Origin: JAJKIV01 sp036274195
GTDB lineage: Bacteria; Gemmatimonadota; Gemmatimonadetes; Gemmatimonadales; Gemmatimonadaceae
NCBI GenBank assembly: GCA_036274195.1
Contig: DASUGD010000190.1
Coordinates: 38,490 to 102,489, forward strand
Length of the DNA: 64,000 nt
Reading direction: 5' to 3'
Shown in pieces: positions 35,491 through 44,097 of this stretch. Both the position numbers and the translations under genes were made by a program. The stretch's first letter is position 1, and each line of letters opens with the position of its first letter. A model generated the notes under the pieces. That model ran no database searches and was not told where the DNA came from. It was given only the letters and a program-made list of their open reading frames with translations.

Positions 35491-36995
35491 GGCGTGGGGC
35501 GTGGGTTCTGGCGCTCACGATCATCGCGGCAACTCGCGCCGGCGCTCAGCAATCGCTCCGCATCGACGGACCGAACCAGTCGGAAGCGACCTTTCTCCTC
35601 CGGACGGCCGCGGCCGGGCCGCACGACCTGATCGTCACCGACTCTTCACGGCGAGTGACGTTCCCTCGAGGAACGACGCTGCCCAGAACCACGATCATCG
35701 TTGGCGGCGACGCGTCCGTGGCCGCCTCCGTCCACGGCGACGTCATTGTCGTTGGCGGAGACCTGTTCATTCACCCCGGCGCGACGATCCGCGGGAAGGC
35801 CATCGCGATAGGCGGCGGCGTCTACGGATCTACGCTGGCGCTGGTAACCGGGGGTACACGCAGCATTCGCGATCGAACGTTCATCGCGAGCCGCACGCCG
35901 GACGGACTTCGGCTCGAGTATCGACGCCTCGGCGCTCGTGATCCGTCCATCGAGTTCCCGCTGGTCGAGGGACTCCGTATTCCGTCCTACGACCGGGTCG
36001 ACGGCGCCAGCCTCGCGTGGGGCCCGATCCTCCGACCCACGGCACGGCTCCAGCTCGATCCGACGGTCACGTACCGGTCGCACCTCGGCGCGTGGGACCC
36101 CGGCGTGCAGGTGCTCGTCAATGCCGGGGAGATCTGGCGCCTAACGATTGACGCCCGGCGTGGGACCTTCACGAACGACGCCTGGATCAATTCGGACCTC
36201 ATCAACAGCATCACCACGTTCAGCGTCGGATCGGACAAGCGGAACTACTACCGCGCCGACCGCATCGAGGCCACGGTCGGCCGCATCGACCGTCTGACCA
36301 TCGACGCCACGACCAGCGTGGAGCTGGAGACGTACGCCGGCGCGATGACCGAGCGTGCCTGGTCCGTCGGATCGCCCGATACCATCGGCTCCAGCCCGTG
36401 GACCGTCGTCGGCAAGGACGACCCGGACCACGTGCGGCGAGGAAACCCGGCGATCGAGCCGGGGCGCATCTCCAGCGCGGTCCTCGGCGCCACGGCGCGC
36501 TGGCAATACGGAGACGTTCGGTCAAGTGCCACCGCGCGACTCGAGATACCGTGGCAGGCGCCGCGCGACGAACGGTTCGCTCAGTTCACCACCGACGGGA
36601 CGATCCAGTTTCCGACGTTCGGCCTGCAGCGTTTTCGGGCTGACGTACACTGGGTCATCACGCCCGGGGACACCGCGCCGCCGCAGCGATTCGCGTACAT
36701 CGGCGGGGCAGGGACGCTACCGGTCGTTGAGGACCTGCTCTCTATCGGAGGCGATCAACTGCTTCACCTGGACATGCGATACGAGGTCCCCGTCCCGCGC
36801 CTCGCAGTCCCGTACCTCGGCGGGCCGGTTCTGGCCCTCCGCCATCGTATTGGCTCAGCCGGCCTCCAAACCCTTCCTCGGCTCATCCAGAACGTGGGTG
36901 TCTCGGCAACCCTCAGCTTTGCGCGAGTCGAGTACACGATCGATCCCGCGTCGCGCCAGGGGCACTTCAGCGCTGCGTTCTCGTTCACTCGCTGA
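35487..36995 (+). CDS. Secreted, probable outer-membrane beta-barrel protein
   Basis: 502 residues with a signal peptide (MRRGAWVLALTIIAATRAGAQ). Residues 70-110 are a short hexapeptide-like repeat (VHGDVIVVGGDLFIHPGATI, RGKAIAIGGGVYG) reminiscent of bactofilin/polymer-forming beta-helix sequence. The remainder alternates polar and hydrophobic residues and ends in SFTR with a nearby terminal Phe pattern (AAFSF), as in outer-membrane barrels. No enzyme motif is seen. The family is not recognised. It lies between pabA and the Kdo cluster. Confidence 0.7.
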   Translation: MRRGAWVLALTIIAATRAGAQQSLRIDGPNQSEATFLLRTAAAGPHDLIVTDSSRRVTFPRGTTLPRTTIIVGGDASVAASVHGDVIVVGGDLFIHPGATIRGKAIAIGGGVYGSTLALVTGGTRSIRDRTFIASRTPDGLRLEYRRLGARDPSIEFPLVEGLRIPSYDRVDGASLAWGPILRPTARLQLDPTVTYRSHLGAWDPGVQVLVNAGEIWRLTIDARRGTFTNDAWINSDLINSITTFSVGSDKRNYYRADRIEATVGRIDRLTIDATTSVELETYAGAMTERAWSVGSPDTIGSSPWTVVGKDDPDHVRRGNPAIEPGRISSAVLGATARWQYGDVRSSATARLEIPWQAPRDERFAQFTTDGTIQFPTFGLQRFRADVHWVITPGDTAPPQRFAYIGGAGTLPVVEDLLSIGGDQLLHLDMRYEVPVPRLAVPYLGGPVLALRHRIGSAGLQTLPRLIQNVGVSATLSFARVEYTIDPASRQGHFSAAFSFTR

Positions 36996-37009
36996 CGCAA
37001 CGCGGAGCT

Positions 37010-37037
37010 TTGCATTCTAGAGGCAGGGGTGTAAGTT
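37010..37037 (+). promoter_or_regulatory. Candidate promoter of the kds-lpt-rpoN cluster
   Basis: TTGCAT at 37010-37015, 16 bases, TAAGTT at 37032-37037, inside an 87-base gap before kdsB. A start near 37044 would give a leader of about 40 bases. Confidence 0.4.
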
Positions 37038-37082
37038 GAGTGGCGTGCAATTTGCTGCCCCGCGCGCCCTTCAGAGCCCCGT

Positions 37083-37850
37083 GTGAAGACGCTCGCCGTC
37101 ATTCCCGCTCGGCTCGGCGCCTCACGCCTCCCGCGAAAGCCGCTTCGCCTCGTTGGCGGAGCACCCCTCGTAGTCCGCGTCTGGGAGCGTGTTTCCGACC
37201 TCCGGATTTGCGATGAGGTCGTCGTGGCTACCGATTCCGACGAGATCGCGGCCGTGGTTCGGGCCGCTGGCGGCCTCGCAGCCTTGACCAGCGCCTCACA
37301 CCCATCCGGTACCGACCGCGTCGCCGAAGTGGCCTCACAGCGCCAATACGCCGCGTACGACGTACTCCTGAACGTCCAGGGCGACGAGCCTTTCGTTCCG
37401 GAGGCTGCCGTCCGAGGGGCGGTCGAGGTCGTCACCTCCGGTCGCTTTCCGCTGGGGACCGCCGCCGCCACCGCCAGCCACCAGATCCTCGCTCGGCCGG
37501 ATGTCGTCAAAGTCGTTACCGCCGATGACGGCCGCGCCTTGTACTTTTCCCGCGCGCCCATCCCCTGGCTGCGCGAACCGGGCGACGCGCCGCTCCGCGA
37601 TACTTGCATTCGCCAGCACGTGGGGGTCTACGCGTACACCCGCGATGCCCTCACGGCGTGGGTCGCGCTGCCGCAGCACCCGCTCGAGCGTATCGAGCGG
37701 CTCGAACAGCTCCGCCCGCTCGCCGCCGGCCTCGCCATGGGCGTCGCCTCCGTCGGCGAGCTGCCCGCCGCCGGCGTGGATACCGAAGAGGATCTCGTAC
37801 GCGCCAACGCCCGATGGACCGAACTCTCCGCCCTGGGACGTGATGCCTAA
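37083..37850 (+). CDS. kdsB: 3-deoxy-manno-octulosonate cytidylyltransferase
   Basis: 255 residues from GTG 37083. It activates Kdo as CMP-Kdo for LPS. The nucleotide-binding IPARLGASRLPRKPL, ATDSDEI, GTDRVAE and NVQGDEPFV motifs are intact. It overlaps pyrG by 8 bases; pyrG makes the CTP that KdsB consumes. Confidence 0.95.
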   Translation: MKTLAVIPARLGASRLPRKPLRLVGGAPLVVRVWERVSDLRICDEVVVATDSDEIAAVVRAAGGLAALTSASHPSGTDRVAEVASQRQYAAYDVLLNVQGDEPFVPEAAVRGAVEVVTSGRFPLGTAAATASHQILARPDVVKVVTADDGRALYFSRAPIPWLREPGDAPLRDTCIRQHVGVYAYTRDALTAWVALPQHPLERIERLEQLRPLAAGLAMGVASVGELPAAGVDTEEDLVRANARWTELSALGRDA

Positions 37851-39513
37851 CAATCCGAGCACGAAAACCACACGCTACATCTTCATCACCGGCGGCGTCG
37901 TCTCGTCGCTCGGCAAAGGCATCGCCGCCGCGTCGTTAGGGCGGCTCCTGGTCGAGCGCGGCCTGACGGTGTCGATCATGAAGTTCGATCCCTACCTCAA
38001 CGTCGATCCCGGCACGATGTCGCCGTTCCAGCACGGCGAAGTGTTCGTGACCGACGACGGCGCCGAAACGGACCTCGACCTCGGCCACTACGAGCGATTC
38101 ATCGACCGCTCGCTATCGCAGCTCAACAACGTGACCACGGGACGGATCTACCTGAACGTGATCACGAAAGAGCGCCGCGGTGAATACCTCGGGTCCACGG
38201 TGCAGGTCATCCCGCACATCACCGATGAGATCAAGTCCGCGATCAAGCGCATGTCGCCGGACAACGACGTCGTCATCGTCGAGATCGGCGGGACGGTCGG
38301 CGACATCGAGTCGCTTCCGTTCCTCGAAGCCATCCGCCAGTTCCGCCACGAGGTCGGTCGCCAGAACGCGCTCTTCATCCATCTGACCCTGGTACCGTTC
38401 ATCGCCGCCGCCGGCGAGGTGAAAACCAAACCGACGCAGCACTCGGTGCGCGAGCTCATGGAGATCGGAATTCAGCCCGACATCCTCATCTGCCGGACCG
38501 AACGGCCCCTCAGTGAGGACGTGAAGCGAAAGATCGCCCTGTTCTGCAACGTGGAGTTCGGCGCCGTCATCGAGAGCCGCGACGTGCCCACGATCTACCA
38601 GATCCCGCTCAGCTTTCACGAGCAGGGACTCGACGAGCGCGTGATGCAGCGGCTGGAGCTCGAGGGTCGTACGCCCGACCTGTCGCGCTGGAAGGCAATG
38701 GTCAACCGCATAGTCGCGCCGCGCGACCGCGTTCGCATCGCCGTCGTCGGCAAGTACACGGAGTTGGTGGACAGCTACAAGAGCGTGCAGGAAGCGCTCA
38801 TTCACGGCGGCATCGGCAACGACGTTGGTGTCGACATCTCATGGCTCTCGAGCGATCTGTTCACGACCACCGAGCGTGCACGTGACATCCTGAGCGCGTA
38901 TCACGGGCTGCTCGTTCCGGGCGGCTTCGGCGTGCGTGGCGTGGAGGGAATGGTCCAAGCGATCCGGGCCGCACGCGAGACACGACTGCCGTTCCTCGGC
39001 ATCTGTCTGGGAATGCAGACGGCGATCATCGAGTTCGCGCGAAACGTACTGCAGCTCGACGACAGCGACTCGAGCGAGTTCGCCCCCGACTGCGAGAACC
39101 CGGTGGTGAGCCTCATGGAATCGCAGCAGCACGTGACCGACATGGGCGGGACGATGCGGCTCGGCGCCTATCCGTGCCGCCTCGCGCGCGGCAGCAAGGC
39201 AGCCGAGGTGTACGGCGTGCCAGAGGTGAGTGAGCGCCACCGACATCGTTACGAGGTCTCGAACCAGTATCGCGATGCGTTCGTCGAGCATGGGCTGCGG
39301 CTGAGTGGTCTGAGCCCGAACGGATCGCTCGTCGAGATCGTCGAGCTCGTCGATCACCCATGGTTCATCGGCTGCCAGTTCCACCCGGAGCTGCAGTCGC
39401 GCCCAACGCGGCCGCACCCGTTGTTCGCCGGGCTCATTGCGGCGGCCATGGGTCAGAAGCGCCGCGCCGAGACGACGAAGTCCGAGCGGAAGCTCGTCGA
39501 GGCGGCTGACTGA
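37843..39513 (+). CDS. pyrG: CTP synthase
   Basis: 556 residues from ATG 37843. The N-terminal amidoligase domain has FITGGVVSSLGKGIAAASLG and KFDPYLNVDPGTMSPFQHGE. The C-terminal glutaminase domain has Cys388 (LGICLGMQ) and a QFHPE motif. It converts UTP to CTP. Its position between kdsB and kdsA is a common arrangement. Confidence 0.96.
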   Translation: MPNNPSTKTTRYIFITGGVVSSLGKGIAAASLGRLLVERGLTVSIMKFDPYLNVDPGTMSPFQHGEVFVTDDGAETDLDLGHYERFIDRSLSQLNNVTTGRIYLNVITKERRGEYLGSTVQVIPHITDEIKSAIKRMSPDNDVVIVEIGGTVGDIESLPFLEAIRQFRHEVGRQNALFIHLTLVPFIAAAGEVKTKPTQHSVRELMEIGIQPDILICRTERPLSEDVKRKIALFCNVEFGAVIESRDVPTIYQIPLSFHEQGLDERVMQRLELEGRTPDLSRWKAMVNRIVAPRDRVRIAVVGKYTELVDSYKSVQEALIHGGIGNDVGVDISWLSSDLFTTTERARDILSAYHGLLVPGGFGVRGVEGMVQAIRAARETRLPFLGICLGMQTAIIEFARNVLQLDDSDSSEFAPDCENPVVSLMESQQHVTDMGGTMRLGAYPCRLARGSKAAEVYGVPEVSERHRHRYEVSNQYRDAFVEHGLRLSGLSPNGSLVEIVELVDHPWFIGCQFHPELQSRPTRPHPLFAGLIAAAMGQKRRAETTKSERKLVEAAD

Positions 39514-39514
39514 C

Positions 39515-40387
39515 ATGTCGTTCACGTTTCCGCGCGACGCGATTTTCCTCATCGCGGGGCCCTGCGTGCTCGAGTCCGACGCGCTCAACCTGCGCGTCGG
39601 CGAGCATCTGGCGAGGCTGGCCGAGCGCGTGCCTGGCGGGATCGTGTACAAGGCCAGCTTCGACAAGGCCAATCGCTCGAACGCCGGGGCCGCTCGCGGC
39701 CCGGGGCTCGACGAAGGCCTCGCCGCGCTCGACCGCGTTAGGCGTGCGACGGGCTTGCCACTCCTGACCGACGTGCACCTGCCGGAGCAGTGCGCCCCGG
39801 CCGCCGAAGTGGTGGATGTGCTGCAGATCCCCGCGTTCCTCTGCCGCCAGACCGATCTCCTCGTCGCCGCCGGCGCGACGGGGAAGCCGGTAAACATCAA
39901 GAAGGGGCAGTGGATGCATCCTGAAGGGATGCGCGGAGCGGTTGAGAAGGTGAGGGGAGCGGGAACTGGGAACCGGGAACAGGGAACAGAGGCTCCGCTG
40001 AAGCACGGTTCCCGGTTCCCGGTTCCCGGTTCCCATTCGACTATCGCGGTAACCGAACGCGGAAGCTTTTTCGGCTACGGCGACCTCGTCGTCGACATGC
40101 GCGGGTTCACACGAATGCGGGACGCGTGCAAGGCGCCGGTCGTCTTCGACGGCACACACAGTGTCCAGCGGCCGGGCATGGGCGAAGGTGGCGCGAGCGG
40201 CGGCGCCCGCGAGCACATCGCCGCCCTAACGAGGGCCGCGGTCGCAGCCGGTGCCGACGGCCTTTTTCTCGAGACACACCCGGATCCCGATCACGCCCCG
40301 AGCGATGGGCCGAACATGCTGCACCTGTCCTCGCTCGACGCGTTGGTGAGTCGTGCGGTCGACCTCTGGCACCTGTGCCGCCAATGA
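39515..40387 (+). CDS. kdsA: 3-deoxy-8-phosphooctulonate synthase with an in-frame repeat insertion
   Basis: 290 residues from ATG 39515. It condenses arabinose 5-phosphate with PEP. IAGPCVLES has a Cys (17) at the metal-ligand position, which indicates the metal-dependent class; KASFDKANRS, GPGLDEG, FDGTHSVQRPG and LETHPDPDHAPSDGPNML are all present. Residues of about 149-174 (TGNREQGTEAPLKHGSRFPV and a PGSHS tail) have no counterpart in the family: they are encoded by the element at 39957-40036. The insertion lies between VEKVRGAG and TIAVTERGSFFGYGD, a surface loop before the next core strand, so the active-site motifs are undamaged and the enzyme is probably functional. Confidence 0.94.
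   Translation: MSFTFPRDAIFLIAGPCVLESDALNLRVGEHLARLAERVPGGIVYKASFDKANRSNAGAARGPGLDEGLAALDRVRRATGLPLLTDVHLPEQCAPAAEVVDVLQIPAFLCRQTDLLVAAGATGKPVNIKKGQWMHPEGMRGAVEKVRGAGTGNREQGTEAPLKHGSRFPVPGSHSTIAVTERGSFFGYGDLVVDMRGFTRMRDACKAPVVFDGTHSVQRPGMGEGGASGGAREHIAALTRAAVAAGADGLFLETHPDPDHAPSDGPNMLHLSSLDALVSRAVDLWHLCRQ
39957..40036. repeat. Heptad-repeat element inserted in frame in kdsA
   Basis: Left arm of four GGGAAC units (39957-39988), short spacer, right arm of four GTTCCCG units (40006-40036). The arms are near-perfect reverse complements and could form a stem of about 30 bp. The insert keeps the kdsA frame. Confidence 0.9.
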
Positions 40388-40953
40388 TCGACCCGGTGAT
40401 TGCCCGCAGCATTCGTGTCGTCGGCCTCGACGTCGACGGCGTGCTCACCGACGGTGGCATCTACCTCGGGGACGTTGCCGGAGCGCGGCACGAGTTCAAG
40501 CGCTACGACATCCAGGACGGTCTGGGCATCTACTTTCTGCGCTCGGCCGGGTTGATTCCCGTGATCGTCACCGGACGCGTCTCGATGAGCGTCGACCTGC
40601 GGGCGCGCGAGCTCGGCATCGAGCACGTCGCGCAGGACCCGGACGCGCAAAAGCTCGTCGGACTCCGACGGATTCTCGACCGGCTGGGCCTCGGCATGGA
40701 GAACGTAGCCCACATTGGCGACGACTTTCCGGACATCGCCATTCTCCAGCGAGTCGCTCTACCCGTCGCGGTATCCAATGCGGTCCCCGAGGTACGGGCG
40801 ATCGCCAAGGTCCAGTTGGCGCGAGCCGGCGGGCGCGGCGCCGTGCGCGAGTTTGCGGAGATGCTGCTCCGCGCGCAGGGCGTGTGGGAGGAAGTGACGG
40901 CCCGCTACGTTGCCGAGCGTTCGGGCGAGCCCCGCGAGGCCGTACGCTCATGA
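40384..40953 (+). CDS. kdsC: 3-deoxy-D-manno-octulosonate 8-phosphate phosphatase
   Basis: 189 residues from ATG 40384. This HAD phosphatase has the nucleophile motif GLDVDGVLTDGG (Asp16, Asp18), VIVTGR and GDDFPDI. It removes the phosphate from the KdsA product. It overlaps kdsA and kdsD by 4 bases each. Confidence 0.94.
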   Translation: MIDPVIARSIRVVGLDVDGVLTDGGIYLGDVAGARHEFKRYDIQDGLGIYFLRSAGLIPVIVTGRVSMSVDLRARELGIEHVAQDPDAQKLVGLRRILDRLGLGMENVAHIGDDFPDIAILQRVALPVAVSNAVPEVRAIAKVQLARAGGRGAVREFAEMLLRAQGVWEEVTARYVAERSGEPREAVRS

Positions 40954-41945
40954 CGATGACACCGACCGAAGCCACCGCCGCCGCTCGTCAGGCATCGCTC
41001 ATCGACCGCGGCCGGCGTGTCATTCGCCTCGAATGCGAGGCGCTGGTGGAGGTCGGGCGACGACTCGATGAACGGTTCGCCCGGGCCGTGGACCTGATCG
41101 CCGGTTCGAGTGGCCGCGTCCTGGTCGCGGGCGTCGGCAAGTCCGGTATCATCGGCCGGAAGATCGCCGCGACGTTCACGTCGACGGGTACGCCAGCGAC
41201 GTTTCTGCATCCCGTCGACAGCGTGCACGGCGATCTCGGCATCGTGGGTCACGACGACGTCGCGGTCCTCATCTCCAAGAGCGGTGAGACCGAGGAGCTC
41301 GTGAGGCTCCTCCAGCATCTCAAGCGATTCGGCGTCCGTAGCATCGCGCTCACTGGCGTCCTCGACTCCACGCTCGGGCGGCACGCGGACGTCGCACTCG
41401 ACGCGTGGGTGCGCGAGGAAGCCTGTCCCCACGACCTCGCCCCGACCACGAGTACCACCGCAGCGCTTGCAATCGGTGACGCGCTCGCGGTGGCGCTGCT
41501 CGAAGAGAAGGGATTTCGCCGGGAGGACTTCGCGCGGATTCACCCGGGCGGCGCACTCGGCCGGCAGTTGCTCACACGCGTCGACGACGTGATGGTCACC
41601 GAGCGTGTCCCCACGCTGCCGCTCTCGGCAACCATGCGCGAGGCGATCGTGCTGCTCGCGGAACGTCGGGGCATCGTGATCGTCCTCGAAGGGGACCGTC
41701 TTGCTGGTGTCCTGACGGCGGGCGACCTGACCCGACTCATGGAGCGCGTTACCGACCCGCTGGCGGTGCTCGTCCGCGAGGTGATGACGACCGCCCCGAA
41801 AGTCGCGATGTGTGGGGAACTCGGAAGCGCCGCGGTGTACCGCATGGAGCGCCACGGTATCATGGCGATGCCGGTTGTCGACGAAGATCGTCATGTCCAC
41901 GGGGTGGTTCACTTGCACGACCTGATGCGGGCGGGCGTCGCGTGA
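40950..41945 (+). CDS. kdsD: Arabinose-5-phosphate isomerase
   Basis: 331 residues. The SIS domain (RVLVAGVGKSGIIGRKIAAT, ISKSGETEELVRLL) is followed by two CBS motifs (about 215-331). It supplies arabinose 5-phosphate to KdsA, so kdsA-C-D encode consecutive steps. Confidence 0.95.
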   Translation: MTMTPTEATAAARQASLIDRGRRVIRLECEALVEVGRRLDERFARAVDLIAGSSGRVLVAGVGKSGIIGRKIAATFTSTGTPATFLHPVDSVHGDLGIVGHDDVAVLISKSGETEELVRLLQHLKRFGVRSIALTGVLDSTLGRHADVALDAWVREEACPHDLAPTTSTTAALAIGDALAVALLEEKGFRREDFARIHPGGALGRQLLTRVDDVMVTERVPTLPLSATMREAIVLLAERRGIVIVLEGDRLAGVLTAGDLTRLMERVTDPLAVLVREVMTTAPKVAMCGELGSAAVYRMERHGIMAMPVVDEDRHVHGVVHLHDLMRAGVA

Positions 41946-42496
41946 GAGCCATCACCGTCCTTGCGATCGTACTCGCGCTCGTTGGCGGCGCAGCCTGTCA
42001 GAACCAGGGTGCGACTCCACCGGTTGCGGCAAGCGTCACTCCCGATACGGCTGACCAGACGCTGTTCGGCGTCCGCGTCGTCATGTCCGACCACGGCGTG
42101 CAGCGCTCACTGCTGCAGGCCGACACCGCATTCACGTACGACGACAACACGCGCTTCGAGCTTCGGACCGTCCGCAGCACGTTCTACACGGAGACGGGCG
42201 TCAAGAACGCCACGCTCACGTCGCACCAGGGGACATACAACGTGCGGAGCGGGAACATGGAAGCCCGAGGCGACGTCGTTGTGATCTCCGAGGATGGACG
42301 ACGGCTGGAGACGCCACAATTGCGTTATGATCCGGGACGGAACGAGATCTCGGGCGACAGCGCGTTCGTGCTCACGCGACCGGAGGATATTCTGACAGGT
42401 ATCGGGTTCGTCACGGATCCGGATCTGACGCGGATACGCATCCTGAAGGGTGCATCCGGCCGCACCACCAAGTCCGTTGCGCAGCCAGAACGGTGA
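41942..42496 (+). CDS. lptC: LPS export protein LptC
   Basis: 184 residues from GTG 41942. A hydrophobic N-terminus ends in GGAAC, a lipobox-like site (Cys19), so it may be a lipoprotein rather than the single-helix anchor of E. coli. The beta-jellyroll repeats YDDNTRFELR, TLTSHQGTYNVRSGNMEARG and LRYDPGRNEISGDSAF are typical of LptC. It takes LPS from the LptBFG transporter. Confidence 0.87.
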   Translation: MRAITVLAIVLALVGGAACQNQGATPPVAASVTPDTADQTLFGVRVVMSDHGVQRSLLQADTAFTYDDNTRFELRTVRSTFYTETGVKNATLTSHQGTYNVRSGNMEARGDVVVISEDGRRLETPQLRYDPGRNEISGDSAFVLTRPEDILTGIGFVTDPDLTRIRILKGASGRTTKSVAQPER

Positions 42497-44097
42497 TTCG
42501 CCACTCTTTTGCCGTTAGGCACTCGTTATGTGTCATCGCGCTGGTGCTGGCCGCCTGTGGCCGTGGCAGCCGAGAGCCGCGCCCGAGCGCGATCCCGGCG
42601 CTGCCGCCGCGGCCCGATTCCGCCGCCCGACCGCCAGCGGTCTCGGACTCGGCCCGTCGCGCGGCGCTTCGCGCCGATTCGCTGGCCGCTGCGAAACAGC
42701 GCGCGGACTCGCTCGCCCGTGACACGGTTCTCGCGCGCAAGGCAGCCCCGCCGACGCCGGCTGGCGCCGCCGGCAGGCCGAAGCAGGAACGCCGGTGCCA
42801 GCTCAACTTTCCCAACACGCCCGACACTCGCGTTCAGATCGTGCAGGATCCCGCCACCAAGCGGAACAACACGTTCGTTGGGGGCGGCGTCGTCGCGAAG
42901 TGTGGAGGTCAGGACGTTACCCTCGTCGCCGACAGCGCAGAGCTCTACGACACGATCAAGCTCTACTACCTGTTCGGTAACGTGCACTATCGCGAGCCGC
43001 GGGTGAACATCGACGCCGACAAGGTCACGTACTTTCTGAGTGACGAGCGCATCCTCGCCGAGCAGAACGTCCGGGCGACAATGCCGAGCGGTTCGACCAT
43101 GACGGGCCCGCAGGCCGAATATCTTCGACCGGTCGCGCCGATCCGTCAGGTCGCTCGGCTCAACGCGATTCAGCGGCCCACGTTCACGCTCGTTCAGAAG
43201 GACTCGACCGGGAAGCAGCTCGACCCGGCCAAGCTGCTCGCCGACCGCGTGAGCGTCGTGGACGATACCGTCTATTACGCTGGCGGGAACGTCGACATCA
43301 CGCGACCGGACATGCACGCCACGAGCGACTCGGCGTACATGAATGAGACCCGGCAGTATGGCCGGCTGTTGAAGCGTCCGCAGATCGAGGGACGCGGCGA
43401 CAAGCAGGACCGGCAATTCATCCTGCGGGGGAAGGCGATCGACCTGTTCTCGAACAACCGCCAGCTCGAGCGCGTGCTCGCCGTCGATTCCGCGCAGGCC
43501 GTGAGCGGGGATCTCGACCTCAAGAGCGACAGCATCGATCTCCGGATCACCGACAACAAGCTCTCGCGCGCACAGTCCTGGGGACCCACGGGTGCGCGTG
43601 CGATATCACCGGACCAGACGATCATCGCCGACTCGCTCGACGTGCTGATGCCGAACCAGAAAGTCCGGGAAGTGCACGCGATCAACCGCGCCTTCGCCGA
43701 AACCGTCCCGGATTCCACCAAGGTCAAGTCGAACGAGAAGGATTGGCTTCGCGGCGATACGATCCTGGCAACCTTCGATACGGCGCTGACCGCGGATACG
43801 TCATCCAAGCCGCGCATTCGCCAGCTGCTCGCGACCGGGAACGCCAGCTCCTTCTACCAGATCCCAAACGACAAAGGGCCGAGCGAGCCGCCGAACCTCA
43901 ACTACGTTCGCGGACGGGTCATCACCGTCAGCTTCGAGCAGCAGGAAGTGCAGTCGGTGGTCGTTGAAGACCAGGCAGCCGGTATCTTTCTGGAGCCTGG
44001 TGCCGACAGCACCGCGACGAAGAAGTCGAAGACCACACCCCGAGCGCCGAGTCGACCGGGCTCTTCACCCATACGACGTCCGGACAACGATGACTGA
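42493..44097 (+). CDS. Large OstA/LptA-like lipoprotein
   Basis: 534 residues from GTG 42493. It has a lipoprotein signal with LVLAAC (Cys22), then a charged Ala/Arg/Asp-rich linker (30-100). The rest is a long run of OstA-type beta repeats (VTLVADSAELYDTIKLYYLFG, YYAGGNVDITRPDMHATSD). It is far larger than the 185-residue LptA of E. coli and resembles the OstA-like proteins of Bacteroidota. In the lptC-X-lptB position it probably forms the periplasmic LPS bridge. LptD is not in the window. Confidence 0.8.
   Translation: MIRHSFAVRHSLCVIALVLAACGRGSREPRPSAIPALPPRPDSAARPPAVSDSARRAALRADSLAAAKQRADSLARDTVLARKAAPPTPAGAAGRPKQERRCQLNFPNTPDTRVQIVQDPATKRNNTFVGGGVVAKCGGQDVTLVADSAELYDTIKLYYLFGNVHYREPRVNIDADKVTYFLSDERILAEQNVRATMPSGSTMTGPQAEYLRPVAPIRQVARLNAIQRPTFTLVQKDSTGKQLDPAKLLADRVSVVDDTVYYAGGNVDITRPDMHATSDSAYMNETRQYGRLLKRPQIEGRGDKQDRQFILRGKAIDLFSNNRQLERVLAVDSAQAVSGDLDLKSDSIDLRITDNKLSRAQSWGPTGARAISPDQTIIADSLDVLMPNQKVREVHAINRAFAETVPDSTKVKSNEKDWLRGDTILATFDTALTADTSSKPRIRQLLATGNASSFYQIPNDKGPSEPPNLNYVRGRVITVSFEQQEVQSVVVEDQAAGIFLEPGADSTATKKSKTTPRAPSRPGSSPIRRPDNDD

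Noticed and set aside
37501..37842. N-terminal extension of CTP synthase
   Set aside because: It is out-of-frame kdsB sequence; ATG 37843 matches the family start.
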